A DNA stretch of 64,000 bases from CATQHP01 sp965214915 (GTDB lineage Bacteria; Acidobacteriota; Terriglobia; Bryobacterales; UBA6623), in NCBI GenBank assembly GCA_965214915.1, contig CBDCCP010000003.1:372001-436000 (forward strand), in the 5' to 3' direction. Position numbers and translations under genes: made by a program. Below the pieces are notes generated by a model. That model was given only the letters and a program-made list of their open reading frames with translations, was not told the origin of the DNA and did not search any database. Positions 8,251 to 16,843 of this stretch are shown piece after piece; the first letter of the stretch is position 1; every line of letters begins with the position of its first letter.

Positions 8251-9870
8251 TTACAAACCCTCGCGGGCCGCGGACCGGAAACGAGGGGCCGCAGCCGCGG
8301 CGACCAGGCTTTTGTCGTCTTTCAACAACTCCTTGGCTTTGGGCAGCAACTTGACCGCCTGCTGCACATCGGGGTCCAACTCGTAGTAAACGCGCTGCCC
8401 TTCTTCGATGTCGTAGGCCGAGTTATAGACCTCGCGCTTGATGAAGCGCTTGATGAAATCCACGTTTTCGATGAAGTCGGCCTGGTCGTATTCGATCTTT
8501 TCGTTGTTCAGGAACAGCCGGAACTCTTCCAAGACGGCGTCGGTCACGTCCCAGCCGCGCGGCAGGTCGGGATGCTCGCGGGTATAGTCCTGCGCGAAAG
8601 TGCTGATGACGAATTCCCGGACGAGCATCCACTGGAAGTCGTTCGGCCGCCGTTCCTCGAACTCCACGTCGGGCGTGATGCCGCCGCCGGCGAAGACCCG
8701 CCGCCCCTTGTCGGTCAAGCGGACTTCTTCCTGATTCGGCCGATACCCCTCGCTGCAGGGATTGTTGTAGTAGTCGATCATCGAGACGCCGTCGTAGCGG
8801 CGTTGGATGAGGCGGCCGCTGGGCGTGTAATAACGCGCCGTGGTGAGCGCCAGCCCCGATGTCTCCGAAAGCTCATAGACGGTCTGCACCAGACCTTTGC
8901 CGAATGTGCTGTGCCCCACGACAAGCGCGCGGTCGTGGTCTTGCATGGCGCCGGCGACGATTTCCGAGGCCGAGGCGGAATTGCAGTTGACCATCACCAC
9001 CATCGGAAATTTCCTGCCGCCGTTACCCTTGCGCACCGTATAGCTGCGCTCCGGGGAAACGCGGCCATGGTGCGACACGATGGTCTGGCCTTTTTCCAGG
9101 AAGCGGTCCGAAACGCGCACGCCCTCGCTGAGCAGGCCGCCGCGGTTTTCGCGCATGTCGAGGATGACGCCTTCCAGATTCGCGGCGTCGAGCTTCTCCA
9201 GCGCTGCATCGAGCTCGCGGCCGGTGTTTTCGTTGAAGGTGTCGATCCTGATAAAACCGACTCCCGGCTCGATTTGGAACGCCGTCGGAACGCTGGGCCG
9301 GGGTATTTCGGCGCGCACCACGGCGAACTCGAGCATCTCATCGAGGCCGCGGCGCTCGATGCCGATCAAAACCTCGGTATCGGCCGGTCCACGGAGACGC
9401 TCGGCAACCTCGCCGACGGTCAGATCTTCCACGTTGTTTTTATTGACTTCGACAATGACGTCGCCGGGGCGCAAGCCGGCGCGATAGGCCGGGGTGCGCG
9501 GGAAGGGCGCGATGACGACGGTGCCGCCGTTGCGGTTGCCGATTTGCATGCCGACGCCCGCGTAACGTCCCTTTTGATCGTCGCGAAGCTGCTTGAACGC
9601 TTCGGGATCGAAGAACGACGAATGCGGATCGAGAACGCGCAGCATTTGCGGAATCGCGCCGTGATAGATGGCCTTGGCGGACTCGACCTCGCCCGCGTAG
9701 TTGTTTTCGATGACCCCCAAGACCTTCGTAAATTTGCGGATGCTGGCGTCGACCGGATCGCCGTCCGTGCGCGGAGCGGCGCGCACGCCGGAGCTTCCGA
9801 GCGCAACGGCAAGAGCGCATACCGAAACGAAAAGGCATCCAAGCCAGAAGCGGCGTCTGTTTGTTTTCAT
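8251..9870 (-). CDS. carboxyl-terminal processing protease (S41 family)
   Basis: A periplasmic serine protease of 539 residues with an N-terminal membrane anchor or signal (RRRFWLGCLFVSVCALAVAL). A PDZ domain lies around residues 105-185 (GGTVVIAPFPRTPAYRAGL, then RPGDVIVEVN), followed by the S41 catalytic domain. The catalytic pair is Ser300/302 in NCNSASASEIVAG and Lys325 in STFGKGLVQT. The C-terminal 170 residues form a helical extension (DFQWMLVREFVIS and beyond). The start is ATG 9870; the open frame up to 9957 lacks sense. The gene is divergent from the ccm operon, and a TATACT box lies about 30 bases upstream. Confidence 0.9.
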   Translation of the reverse strand: MKTNRRRFWLGCLFVSVCALAVALGSSGVRAAPRTDGDPVDASIRKFTKVLGVIENNYAGEVESAKAIYHGAIPQMLRVLDPHSSFFDPEAFKQLRDDQKGRYAGVGMQIGNRNGGTVVIAPFPRTPAYRAGLRPGDVIVEVNKNNVEDLTVGEVAERLRGPADTEVLIGIERRGLDEMLEFAVVRAEIPRPSVPTAFQIEPGVGFIRIDTFNENTGRELDAALEKLDAANLEGVILDMRENRGGLLSEGVRVSDRFLEKGQTIVSHHGRVSPERSYTVRKGNGGRKFPMVVMVNCNSASASEIVAGAMQDHDRALVVGHSTFGKGLVQTVYELSETSGLALTTARYYTPSGRLIQRRYDGVSMIDYYNNPCSEGYRPNQEEVRLTDKGRRVFAGGGITPDVEFEERRPNDFQWMLVREFVISTFAQDYTREHPDLPRGWDVTDAVLEEFRLFLNNEKIEYDQADFIENVDFIKRFIKREVYNSAYDIEEGQRVYYELDPDVQQAVKLLPKAKELLKDDKSLVAAAAAPRFRSAAREGL

Positions 9871-10030
9871 AGCAGGAAGCCCGGCCCGTCCGAGCGCCCT
9901 CAGTATAGCAACCCAAGGCTGCTGCGCGGCCGGTGGATAGTGAATAGTGGATAGCAAAGACCGCTGCGCAAGGCCGTCGGCGCGGCGCGGACGGCGGCGG
10001 CTGCGCTATAATGAAGCGGGAAGGGCCGTC
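9871..10030. promoter_or_regulatory. divergent promoter region, protease / ccm operon
   Basis: 160 bases lie between the protease and ccmE. A minus-strand TATACT (9902-9907) faces the protease gene, and a perfect plus-strand TATAAT (10007-10012) lies 18 bases before the ccmE start. No convincing -35 box stands 16-18 bases upstream of either. Between them are three tandem heptamers GTGGATA, GTGAATA, GTGGATA (9933-9953), related to the array at 19646-19680. Confidence 0.5.
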
Positions 10031-10486
10031 ATGAACAAGCAGGTGAAATTCGTCGTCATCATCGCCGCGATCGTAGTCACGCTGGCATGGATGGGGGTAA
10101 GCGGCGTCGAGCAGAGCGCCACGTATTACGTCACCATCGAAGAACTTTTCGCCATGGACGACGCGGCGGCCAAGCGCATCCGCGTCGGCGGCGACGTCGC
10201 CGTCGGCTCGATCGTGCGCAGCGCAAGCGACGTGCGCTTCACCATTACGCAGCAAGACGAAACCATGCCGGAGCCGCAGGCGCTGGAAGTCGTTTACACC
10301 GGCGACGACCCTTTGCCCGACACCTTCCGCGACCGCGCGCAGGCCCTTTGCGACGGGCGTCTGCGGGCCGACGGCAAATTCGAGGCGAAGAAAATCCAGG
10401 CCAAGTGCGCTTCGAAATACGAGGCGCAGCCGGGGCGGGAAGCCGCTCCCGTTTACGAGTCCGAACCGGCAACGGCTTCCGATTGA
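10031..10486 (+). CDS. ccmE: cytochrome c maturation heme chaperone CcmE, CXXXY type
   Basis: This 151-residue periplasmic heme carrier is anchored by one N-terminal helix (VKFVVIIAAIVVTLAWMG). The OB-fold body includes RIRVGGDVAVGSIV, FTITQ and LEVVYTGDDPLPDTFR. In classical CcmE a histidine in HxxxY binds heme covalently; here the position is Cys126 and the motif is CASKY (126-130), the known CXXXY variant described from Desulfovibrio-like and archaeal System I. The ATG at 10031 has a TATAAT box 18 bases upstream. It is the first gene of the ccm cluster and lies 74 bases before ccmF. Confidence 0.9.
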   Translation: MNKQVKFVVIIAAIVVTLAWMGVSGVEQSATYYVTIEELFAMDDAAAKRIRVGGDVAVGSIVRSASDVRFTITQQDETMPEPQALEVVYTGDDPLPDTFRDRAQALCDGRLRADGKFEAKKIQAKCASKYEAQPGREAAPVYESEPATASD

Positions 10487-10560
10487 CCGCGCCGCGACCC
10501 GCCGTTTCCGCTGCGCTGCCCGCGGCGCGCTAGTCTAAGCTATAGGCGGAAGACGCTTCT

Positions 10561-12585
10561 ATGGAAAATCTCGGATACCTTGCGGTCATGCTCGGCTTTC
10601 TGGTGTCCGTGTACGCGGTCATCGCCTCGCTGGCCGGCAGGCTGCGCAACAACGCGTTCCTCGAGGTCAGCGCGCAACGAGCGGTGCTGAGCGCTTGGCT
10701 GCTGGTCAGCGCGGCCTCCGGCATTTTGCTCCACGCCATCCTGACGGACGATTTTCGGCTCAGCTACGTCGCCTCGCGGTCGAACGCCGATCTGGATCTG
10801 ATCTACAAATTCGCCGCGTGGTGGGGCGGGCAGGAGGGGTCGCTGCTGTTCTGGAGCTGGATCGCGGCGACCTATACGTTTGTCGCGGTGCATACCGGAC
10901 GCAAGCGCCACCGCAACATGGTTTCGTATGTCACGGCGATCATGGCCGGGACGCAGGCTTTCTTTTTGGGACTCGTCGCGTTCGCGGCCAATCCGTTCGC
11001 GGTCATCATGTCCGGGCCGCAGATCACCGCGATGCCCGACGGCAACGGATTGAATCCGCTGCTGCAGCATCCCATGATGGCCATCCATCCGCCGATGCTC
11101 TATCTGGGTTACGTCGGGTTCACGGTGCCGTTCGCCTTCGCCATGGCTTCGCTGATCACCCGGCAGCCGGGCGAGCGCTGGATTCACACCACGCGCATCT
11201 GGACCATGGTGACCTGGCTGTTCCAGGGCATCGGCATTTTGCTCGGCGCCCGTTGGGCCTATGTCGTGCTCGGCTGGGGCGGCTATTGGGGTTGGGACCC
11301 GGTAGAGAATGCCTCGCTGCTGCCCTGGATCACCGCAACCGCCTTTCTCCATTCGGTGATGATGCAGGAAAAGAAAGGCATGATGAAGGTCTGGAACATC
11401 GTGCTGATTTCGGCGACCTTCTTCCTCTGCATCTTCGGCACGATGATGACGCGGGGCGGGCTGGTGAGCTCCGTCCACGCCTTCGCGGAATCGGAGATCG
11501 GCATCTATTTCGTCTGGTACCTGCTGCTCGGCATCGGCATCACGACGTACTTGATCCTCAGCCGCCTTGACTATCTGCAGAGCGAGGCGGATCTCGATTC
11601 GGTCGTCTCCCGCGAGTCCAGTTTCCTGTTCAACAACGTCATCCTGCTGGCGAGTTGCTTCGCAGTGCTGTGGGGCACGCTGTTCCCCGTCATCAGCGAA
11701 TACGTCTCCGGCGACAAGATTACGGTCGGCGCGCCGTTTTTCAACAAGGTCAATATCCCCATCGGGCTGTTCCTGCTGTTCCTGACGGGCGTCGGACCGT
11801 TGTTCGCCTGGCGGCGCACATCGACGGAGTCCCTGCGCCGGAATTTCCAATGGCCCGCGCTGGCGTCGTTGGCGCTGTTCGCGGCGCTGTTTGCGGCGGG
11901 CATCCGCCATTTCTATGCGCTGGTGTGCTTTACTCTGTGCGCGTTTGTGGCGATCACCATCGTGATCGAGTTCTACCGCGGCGCCCGCGTCATTCAGGCA
12001 AGGAGCGGCTCGGCATTCGTTCCGGCGGTATTCGATCTCACGCACCGCAATACGCGGCGGTACGGGGGTTATCTGGTGCATATGGCGATCGTGCTGATGT
12101 TCGTCGGCTTCGCCGGCGCCGCGTTCAACCTTGTCCAACAGCAGGAGCTCGCGGTCGGCGACTCGCTGGCGGCCGGCAATTACGAGTTCACCCTGACCGG
12201 AGTCACGGAAGACGACAACGCGAACTACTACAGCGCCGTAGCCAAGGTCGATGTCGCCAAAAACGGCGAATTCCTGCAAACAATGTTGCCGGAGCGGCGC
12301 TTCTATCATGCTTCAGAACAGCCGACCAGCCGCGTCGACGTGCGCTATCGGCTGCGCGAAGACGTCTATGTCGTCTATGCCGGACAGTCGAACGACGGGA
12401 AAAACCCGATCGTTCAGGTCTATATCAATCCGCTCGTGAACTGGATCTGGATCGGGGCGTTCCTGCTCGTGTTCGGCACGCTGGTGGCGCTCGTTCCCAA
12501 CAAGGTCAGGCGCTCGCCTGTCCGCGCGCGCGTCGCCGGCGCGGCGGCGCCCAAGGAGAAACCCGTTGCTGCAACGAATGTATAG
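10561..12585 (+). CDS. ccmF: heme lyase subunit CcmF
   Basis: This large polytopic inner-membrane protein of 674 residues receives heme from CcmE and, with CcmH, attaches it to apocytochromes. About 14 hydrophobic segments are visible. The tryptophan-rich WWD domain lies around residues 239-256 (WGGYWGWDPVENASLLPW), with conserved histidines around it (LLQHPMMAIHPPMLYLGYVG). The periplasmic C-terminal domain (about 525-640) is followed by a last helix (WIWIGAFLLVFGTLVALVP). Length and start are typical. The stop overlaps the open frame that leads into ccmH. Confidence 0.95.
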   Translation: MENLGYLAVMLGFLVSVYAVIASLAGRLRNNAFLEVSAQRAVLSAWLLVSAASGILLHAILTDDFRLSYVASRSNADLDLIYKFAAWWGGQEGSLLFWSWIAATYTFVAVHTGRKRHRNMVSYVTAIMAGTQAFFLGLVAFAANPFAVIMSGPQITAMPDGNGLNPLLQHPMMAIHPPMLYLGYVGFTVPFAFAMASLITRQPGERWIHTTRIWTMVTWLFQGIGILLGARWAYVVLGWGGYWGWDPVENASLLPWITATAFLHSVMMQEKKGMMKVWNIVLISATFFLCIFGTMMTRGGLVSSVHAFAESEIGIYFVWYLLLGIGITTYLILSRLDYLQSEADLDSVVSRESSFLFNNVILLASCFAVLWGTLFPVISEYVSGDKITVGAPFFNKVNIPIGLFLLFLTGVGPLFAWRRTSTESLRRNFQWPALASLALFAALFAAGIRHFYALVCFTLCAFVAITIVIEFYRGARVIQARSGSAFVPAVFDLTHRNTRRYGGYLVHMAIVLMFVGFAGAAFNLVQQQELAVGDSLAAGNYEFTLTGVTEDDNANYYSAVAKVDVAKNGEFLQTMLPERRFYHASEQPTSRVDVRYRLREDVYVVYAGQSNDGKNPIVQVYINPLVNWIWIGAFLLVFGTLVALVPNKVRRSPVRARVAGAAAPKEKPVAATNV

Positions 12586-12826
12586 CTTGACAGCCCGCGG
12601 CGAAAGTCACGCCGGCGCCGGTACGCGCCCCGGAACGGATATAGTAACGGGCGGGAACTCGAGGAATTCGGCGCCGTGTGCTCTGCCGAGCAGTCGGGCA
12701 AGGGCGCGTAACCCTTTGGGCGGCGGGCCTTTGCGGCCGTCGGCTTCGTCGCCGCTTGCGCGGGCCGAAAAGACAGTCGGGGACGATCTCCCGGATCGCC
12801 TCCCTCCTCTCTCCTCGCCGAACCGC
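12586..12826 (+). other. spacer between ccmF and ccmH with a repeated 16-mer
   Basis: About 240 bases have no convincing coding content, although a frame is open through them. Two exact copies of the 16-mer CCGCTTGCGCGGGCCG start here (12752-12767 and 12823-12838, the second ending just beyond). A third copy, in reverse orientation, lies at 60287-60302 in another intergenic region. Confidence 0.5.
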
Positions 12827-13345
12827 TTGCGCGGGCCGGTAAAACACCACAGGAACCCGCCGCGCCGCCCACGCTACTTCCGTCGCGGACTGTTGCCGGC
12901 GGCATTGGCGCTGCTCGCCGCCTCGGCCGCCTGGGCCGATGAAATGTACCTGAAGGTGCGCGCGATCGGCGACCACATCGAATGTACGTGCGGATGCTCG
13001 TCGACCATCTCGACCTGCAACATGGTCGGCTGCCATGTTCGCGTGCCGATCAACGAGGAAATCGAAGCCGGCATCGAGGCCGGTCGCTCGCCGGAAGACA
13101 TTCTGGCGGCCGTTTACGAAAAATACGGTCAGGAGATGCGCGTCGAGCCGCGGCGCGAAGGGTTCGGCATCGTCGGTTGGGCCATGCCTTTCGTTTCGCT
13201 TCTGGCGGGCTTGGCGGTCATTCCGTTCGTCGTCCGCCGCTGGCGCCGTAATGCGCGGGCGCAGGCGGCGTCGGAACCCGTGCCCGCGCGGGTTGTCGAC
13301 CGCTACAGCGCAGAGATCGAGCGGCAACTCAAGGAGATGGAATAA
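12827..13345 (+). CDS. ccmH: CcmH-like thiol protein with CTCGC motif
   Basis: This is the membrane-anchored periplasmic reductase that prepares the apocytochrome CXXCH cysteines. The normal motif is LRCxxC; here it is ECTCGCSSTISTCNMVGCH, a cysteine-rich variant. The fold context is conserved: EIEAGIEAGRSPEDILAAVY, then a membrane helix (VGWAMPFVSLLAGLAVIPFVV). The start is unresolved: the frame is open from 12566, but the only sensible signal peptide (LLPAALALLAASAAWA) begins after TTG 12827, so I used that codon. ATG 12944 would remove the signal. A TATAGT box lies near 12640. It sits between ccmF and ccmI. Confidence 0.75.
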   Translation: MRGPVKHHRNPPRRPRYFRRGLLPAALALLAASAAWADEMYLKVRAIGDHIECTCGCSSTISTCNMVGCHVRVPINEEIEAGIEAGRSPEDILAAVYEKYGQEMRVEPRREGFGIVGWAMPFVSLLAGLAVIPFVVRRWRRNARAQAASEPVPARVVDRYSAEIERQLKEME

Positions 13346-13392
13346 GTTTTCCCCGCAGCCGGGATCTCCCGCGCCGCCCGAGGGCGCCGAAT

Positions 13393-13671
13393 ATGCTCAT
13401 CGCCGCCGCCGTGGTTTTGATCGTCCTCGCCTTCGCGCTGCCGCTGGTCGTGCGCGCCGGCGATATCCCCGAGGAAGAACCGATTTCCCCGACGCAGCAC
13501 CTGGACGACCGCAAAGCGGCGATTTACAGCAATCTGCGCGACCTGCTCGGCGAGTTTCAGATGGGCAAGATGTCGGAGGCGGACTACCGCGAGAGCAAGG
13601 CCGAATTGCAGAAGGAGCTGGCCGGCGTATTGGCGCAGATCGAGAAGATCGAGGGGCGCAAGAATGCCTGA
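13393..13671 (+). CDS. short CcmI-like cytochrome c biogenesis protein
   Basis: A 92-residue protein with one N-terminal membrane helix (LIAAAVVLIVLAFALPLVV) and a cytoplasmic coiled coil: HLDDRKAAIYSNLRDLLGEF, then KMSEADYRESKAELQKELAG. This matches the N-terminal part of CcmI, an apocytochrome chaperone subunit; the periplasmic TPR domain of longer CcmI proteins is absent. It follows ccmH by 47 bases and overlaps the next gene by 8 bases. The role is inferred from the motif and operon position. Confidence 0.75.
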   Translation: MLIAAAVVLIVLAFALPLVVRAGDIPEEEPISPTQHLDDRKAAIYSNLRDLLGEFQMGKMSEADYRESKAELQKELAGVLAQIEKIEGRKNA

Positions 13672-14767
13672 GCAGGCGCCGGCGGCGGCGCGGCGGCGTC
13701 CCGTCCGGGGAGTCCGTTCGGCGGTTTTGCTCATGCTGCCGGCGGGTCTCCTCGCCTGGGCGGACGCTGCGGGCGCCGCCGTCAAGGGCACGGTGCGCAA
13801 CGCAACCACCGGCGAGCCGGCCGCCGGCGTGACGCTCACCCTCTCGACCTTCCAGGGCGGGATGCGGCCCATCGACGAAGCGGCAAGCGGAGCCGACGGC
13901 AAATTCGAGTTTGCCAAAGAACTCACCGAGGTCCCTGCGGAACAGCCGTGGCTGGGCTCGATCCGCGCTGAATTCGAAGCCGTCGGCTACACCGAGCTTA
14001 TCTCCCGGGACACGAATCTCGAGAGCATCGACATCGTAGTTTACTCGGCCGACGGGCAAAACCTGCCCCGGCCCGACCTCCGCATCGTCATCCTCGAGCC
14101 TGGGGAAAGCGAGATCGTGATCAACGAAACCTACCAGTTTTTCAACGCATCGGATCCGCCGGTTACCTACAGCAGCGAGCAAGGAACGCTGCGGTTTTTT
14201 CTGCCGCCGGAAGCCAAGGGCATCGTCCAGGTGTCCGGAACCGGGCCGGCCGGCATGCCCCTGCGCAGCACGGGGCAGCCATCAGGGGAAGTGAACGTCT
14301 ATAAGGTGGACTTTCCCCTGAAACCCGGCGAGAACCGCGTGGACGTAACCTACCTGGTTCCTCGTGTCGAGGATATGCCCCTGGAACTGCATGCGATTTA
14401 TCGAGGCGTGCCGACGCGCGTCGCCGTGCCGGAGGGAGTTGCGCTTGCGGGAGAAGGCCTGCTCTCTCTCGGGCAGGCGCCCGGCATGCGGGCAACCATC
14501 TACGAGGCGCCCGACGCCGCGAAGGTGACCCTGACGGTGACCGGCGCGGGCAGCTTGCGCACAGCGGCGGAAGCGCCGGCGGGCGGGTCCGGCGGAGGGG
14601 AGATTTCGATTCAGCCGGCGCCGGTCGCGGACGAGCTTCCCTGGATTATCGGGCTGACGGCGGCGATCTTCGGCGTCGGGTTCGTTTACCTGCTGGCGTC
14701 CGGCGGCTTGCCGCCGCGCCCGCCCAAGGCGGCGTCCGCTCCACGGAAAAAGCGGCGGAAGAGATGA
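13664..14767 (+). CDS. membrane protein with carboxypeptidase-regulatory-like domain, in ccm operon
   Basis: This 367-residue protein is not a standard Ccm component. It has an N-terminal signal or anchor (VLLMLPAGLLAWADAAGAA), then a carboxypeptidase-regulatory-like beta sandwich (KGTVRNATTGEPAAGVTLTL, and DGKFEFAKEL), more predicted beta structure, a C-terminal helix (WIIGLTAAIFGVGFVYLLAS) and a very basic tail (APRKKRRKR). It overlaps ccmI upstream and shares ATGA with ccmA downstream, so it is almost certainly co-translated with them. A periplasmic accessory role in cytochrome assembly is inferred from operon position only. Confidence 0.7.
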   Translation: MPEQAPAAARRRPVRGVRSAVLLMLPAGLLAWADAAGAAVKGTVRNATTGEPAAGVTLTLSTFQGGMRPIDEAASGADGKFEFAKELTEVPAEQPWLGSIRAEFEAVGYTELISRDTNLESIDIVVYSADGQNLPRPDLRIVILEPGESEIVINETYQFFNASDPPVTYSSEQGTLRFFLPPEAKGIVQVSGTGPAGMPLRSTGQPSGEVNVYKVDFPLKPGENRVDVTYLVPRVEDMPLELHAIYRGVPTRVAVPEGVALAGEGLLSLGQAPGMRATIYEAPDAAKVTLTVTGAGSLRTAAEAPAGGSGGGEISIQPAPVADELPWIIGLTAAIFGVGFVYLLASGGLPPRPPKAASAPRKKRRKR

Positions 14768-15462
14768 GCGGACCCGCGATTCTGGCGCGTGGCGTGACCA
14801 AGTACTTCGGCGATTTCCCGGCGCTGCGGCGCGTCGATCTGGAAGTCGCGCCCGGACGGGTCTTGGCGTTGCTGGGCCGCAACGGCGCGGGAAAAACGAC
14901 ATTCCTGCGGGTATTGGCCGGATTGACAGCGCCCACCGACGGCGAGATCGCGTTTCCCGCGGTCGGCGCGGACTTCGCTTCGATTCGCCGGCATATCGGC
15001 GTCGTGGGCCACGGCCAGTGGATTTACGACGATTTGTCGGCGGAAGAGAATCTTCGGTTTTTTGCATCCCTCTACGAAGTCGACGGGATCGAGCGGAAAC
15101 TCGCCGAGTGGATCGAGAAGGTCGGCCTGAAGCGGTTTCGGCGCTCCAGGGTGAGCGAGTTCTCGCGCGGGATGCGGCAGCGCCTGGCCATCGCCCGGGC
15201 CTTCCTGCACGAGCCTGCGGTGTTGCTGCTCGATGAGCCGTGGACGGCGCTGGACGACCGCGCCATGCGTCTGCTTTCGTCGCTGGCCGCGGAGGCGCGC
15301 GATACGGGCCGAACCGTCGTGATCTGCTCGCATCAACTCCGCGAAGCCTTGGATCTCGCGGACGAGATCGCCTTGCTCGACCGCGGCCGAATCGTCTTCA
15401 GAGGGCCGAACGACGACGGCCTGCGCAAGGCTCCCGAGAGCCTGTACGAAAGGATCGCGTGA
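14764..15462 (+). CDS. ccmA: heme exporter ATP-binding protein CcmA
   Basis: This 232-residue ABC ATPase partners CcmB and drives release of holo-CcmE. It has Walker A LLGRNGAGKTTFLRVL, signature SEFSRGMRQRLAIA, Walker B VLLLDEPWTALDD and the switch histidine in VICSHQLRE. The start ATG overlaps the previous stop, and the stop overlaps the ccmB GTG (GTGA). All motifs are intact. Confidence 0.9.
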   Translation: MSGPAILARGVTKYFGDFPALRRVDLEVAPGRVLALLGRNGAGKTTFLRVLAGLTAPTDGEIAFPAVGADFASIRRHIGVVGHGQWIYDDLSAEENLRFFASLYEVDGIERKLAEWIEKVGLKRFRRSRVSEFSRGMRQRLAIARAFLHEPAVLLLDEPWTALDDRAMRLLSSLAAEARDTGRTVVICSHQLREALDLADEIALLDRGRIVFRGPNDDGLRKAPESLYERIA

Positions 15463-16145
15463 AACGGTTCGTCAGCCAAGTCTGGACGATCGCGCACAAA
15501 GATCTGCGCAGCGAGTTGCGCAACCGAGAGGTGCTGAACGCCGCCCTCTCGTTCTCGCTGGCGGTGCTGTTGATGTTCAGCTTTGCGTTCGACCCGAACA
15601 GCAACACGGAAATTCGCGACCTTGCGGGCGGCCTGCTGTGGGTGGTCTATCTTTTCGCCGGCGTGCTCGTGCTCAACAGAAGCTTCGCCCGCGAAACGGC
15701 AAACGAATGCCTGGAATCGTTAGTCGCTTCGCCGGTTTCCGGCGAAGCCGTCTTTCTGGGCAAGACTTTCGCCAACTGGATTCTGATCCTCGTGGTCGAA
15801 CTGATCTCGTTGCCGATTTTCGGCGTGTTCTTCGATGTAAGCTGGGTTCCGCAGGCCGGGCCGCTGCTCGGCGTCTTCGCCTTGGGCACTTGGGCGTTCG
15901 CCGCGGTCGGCACGACTTTCGGGGCGGTCACGGCGAACAACCGGCTGCGGGAACTGATGCTGCCCCTGCTCTTGTTTCCGATCTGCCTGCCCGCGCTCAT
16001 TGCCTGCGTAAGCCTGACCTGGGGGATTTTCGACCCCGAAGCAGTGACGGAGCTCGCCGTCTGGGTGCGCCTGCTCGTCGGTTTCGACGTGATTTACAGC
16101 TTGTTGGGAATCCTGCTGCTGGACTACGTTTTGACGGCGGGATAG
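15459..16145 (+). CDS. ccmB: heme exporter membrane protein CcmB
   Basis: A 228-residue permease of the CcmAB ABC complex with about six membrane helices (for example ILILVVELISLPIFGVFF and LMLPLLLFPICLPALIACVS). The N terminus is typical: VWTIAHKDLRSELRNREVL. I chose GTG 15459 because it overlaps the ccmA TGA as GTGA; the open frame further upstream runs through ccmA. It is the last recognisable ccm gene. No ccmC, ccmD or ccmG follows. Confidence 0.9.
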   Translation: MKRFVSQVWTIAHKDLRSELRNREVLNAALSFSLAVLLMFSFAFDPNSNTEIRDLAGGLLWVVYLFAGVLVLNRSFARETANECLESLVASPVSGEAVFLGKTFANWILILVVELISLPIFGVFFDVSWVPQAGPLLGVFALGTWAFAAVGTTFGAVTANNRLRELMLPLLLFPICLPALIACVSLTWGIFDPEAVTELAVWVRLLVGFDVIYSLLGILLLDYVLTAG

Positions 16146-16221
16146 CGGCCCGCGGCGCGGCGTCGGGCGGCTGCGCAGCGTTTGCTACGATGGCAAAAGA
16201 GCCGCTAAACCCCCGGGAGCC

Positions 16222-16818
16222 ATGTCCGAGATCGATAGAAGCATGCCTGAGTCAACCGACGCGCCGGGCGCCGGGAAGCAAGAGGAAACCGCTTCGCGCA
16301 ACGGCGCCGGCGGCGCGAGCGAACCCGAAGACGCCGGCGCTTTGCGCGAAGCGCAAGAGTTGGAGCAAGCGAGAGCCGACCGCGACCGGGCCTTCCTGGA
16401 AAGAGACGCGCTGATCGATCGACTGAAGCGTACGCAGGCCGAGTTCGAGAACATTCGCAAGCGCCTTTACAAAGAGAAAGAAGAGGTCGTGCAATACGCT
16501 GCGTCCGACACGGTCGAGTCCTTGCTGCCGATCGTCGACGATTTCGAGAGGGCGCTCGAGACGGAAGGCATCGACCCGGAAATCAAAAAGGGGTTGGAGT
16601 TGATCCACAAGCGGTTGCTCGATGTGCTTTCGCGGGCCGGGCTGCGCGAACTGGAGCAGCACGAGCGGTTCGACCCCCATTTGCACTACGCGGTTGACAG
16701 CGCTCCGGCCGCGGGCGGGCAGGAAGACCAGACGATTCTCGAGGTTTACCAGAAGGGCTACCGTTTCAAGGACCGCTTGCTGCGAGCGTCGATGGTCAAG
16801 GTAGCGGTCAAGGAATAG
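16222..16818 (+). CDS. grpE: nucleotide exchange factor GrpE
   Basis: This co-chaperone releases ADP from DnaK. The 198 residues comprise an acidic, disordered N terminus, a long coiled coil (ADRDRAFLERDALIDRLKRT, FENIRKRLYKEKEE) and the C-terminal beta domain with ILEVYQKGYRFKDRLLRAS and VKVA. It stands 26 bases before dnaJ, so the two are probably one heat-shock transcript. No CIRCE element (inverted TTAGCACTC) was seen upstream, and dnaK is not in the window. Confidence 0.93.
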   Translation: MSEIDRSMPESTDAPGAGKQEETASRNGAGGASEPEDAGALREAQELEQARADRDRAFLERDALIDRLKRTQAEFENIRKRLYKEKEEVVQYAASDTVESLLPIVDDFERALETEGIDPEIKKGLELIHKRLLDVLSRAGLRELEQHERFDPHLHYAVDSAPAAGGQEDQTILEVYQKGYRFKDRLLRASMVKVAVKE

Positions 16819-16843
16819 CCTCGATTCCCGAACGGCGGCGGTC

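Noticed and set aside
8212..9954. 580-residue plus-strand open frame
   Set aside because: Antisense to the S41 protease, whose PDZ and catalytic motifs are unmistakable; long antisense frames are expected at this GC content.
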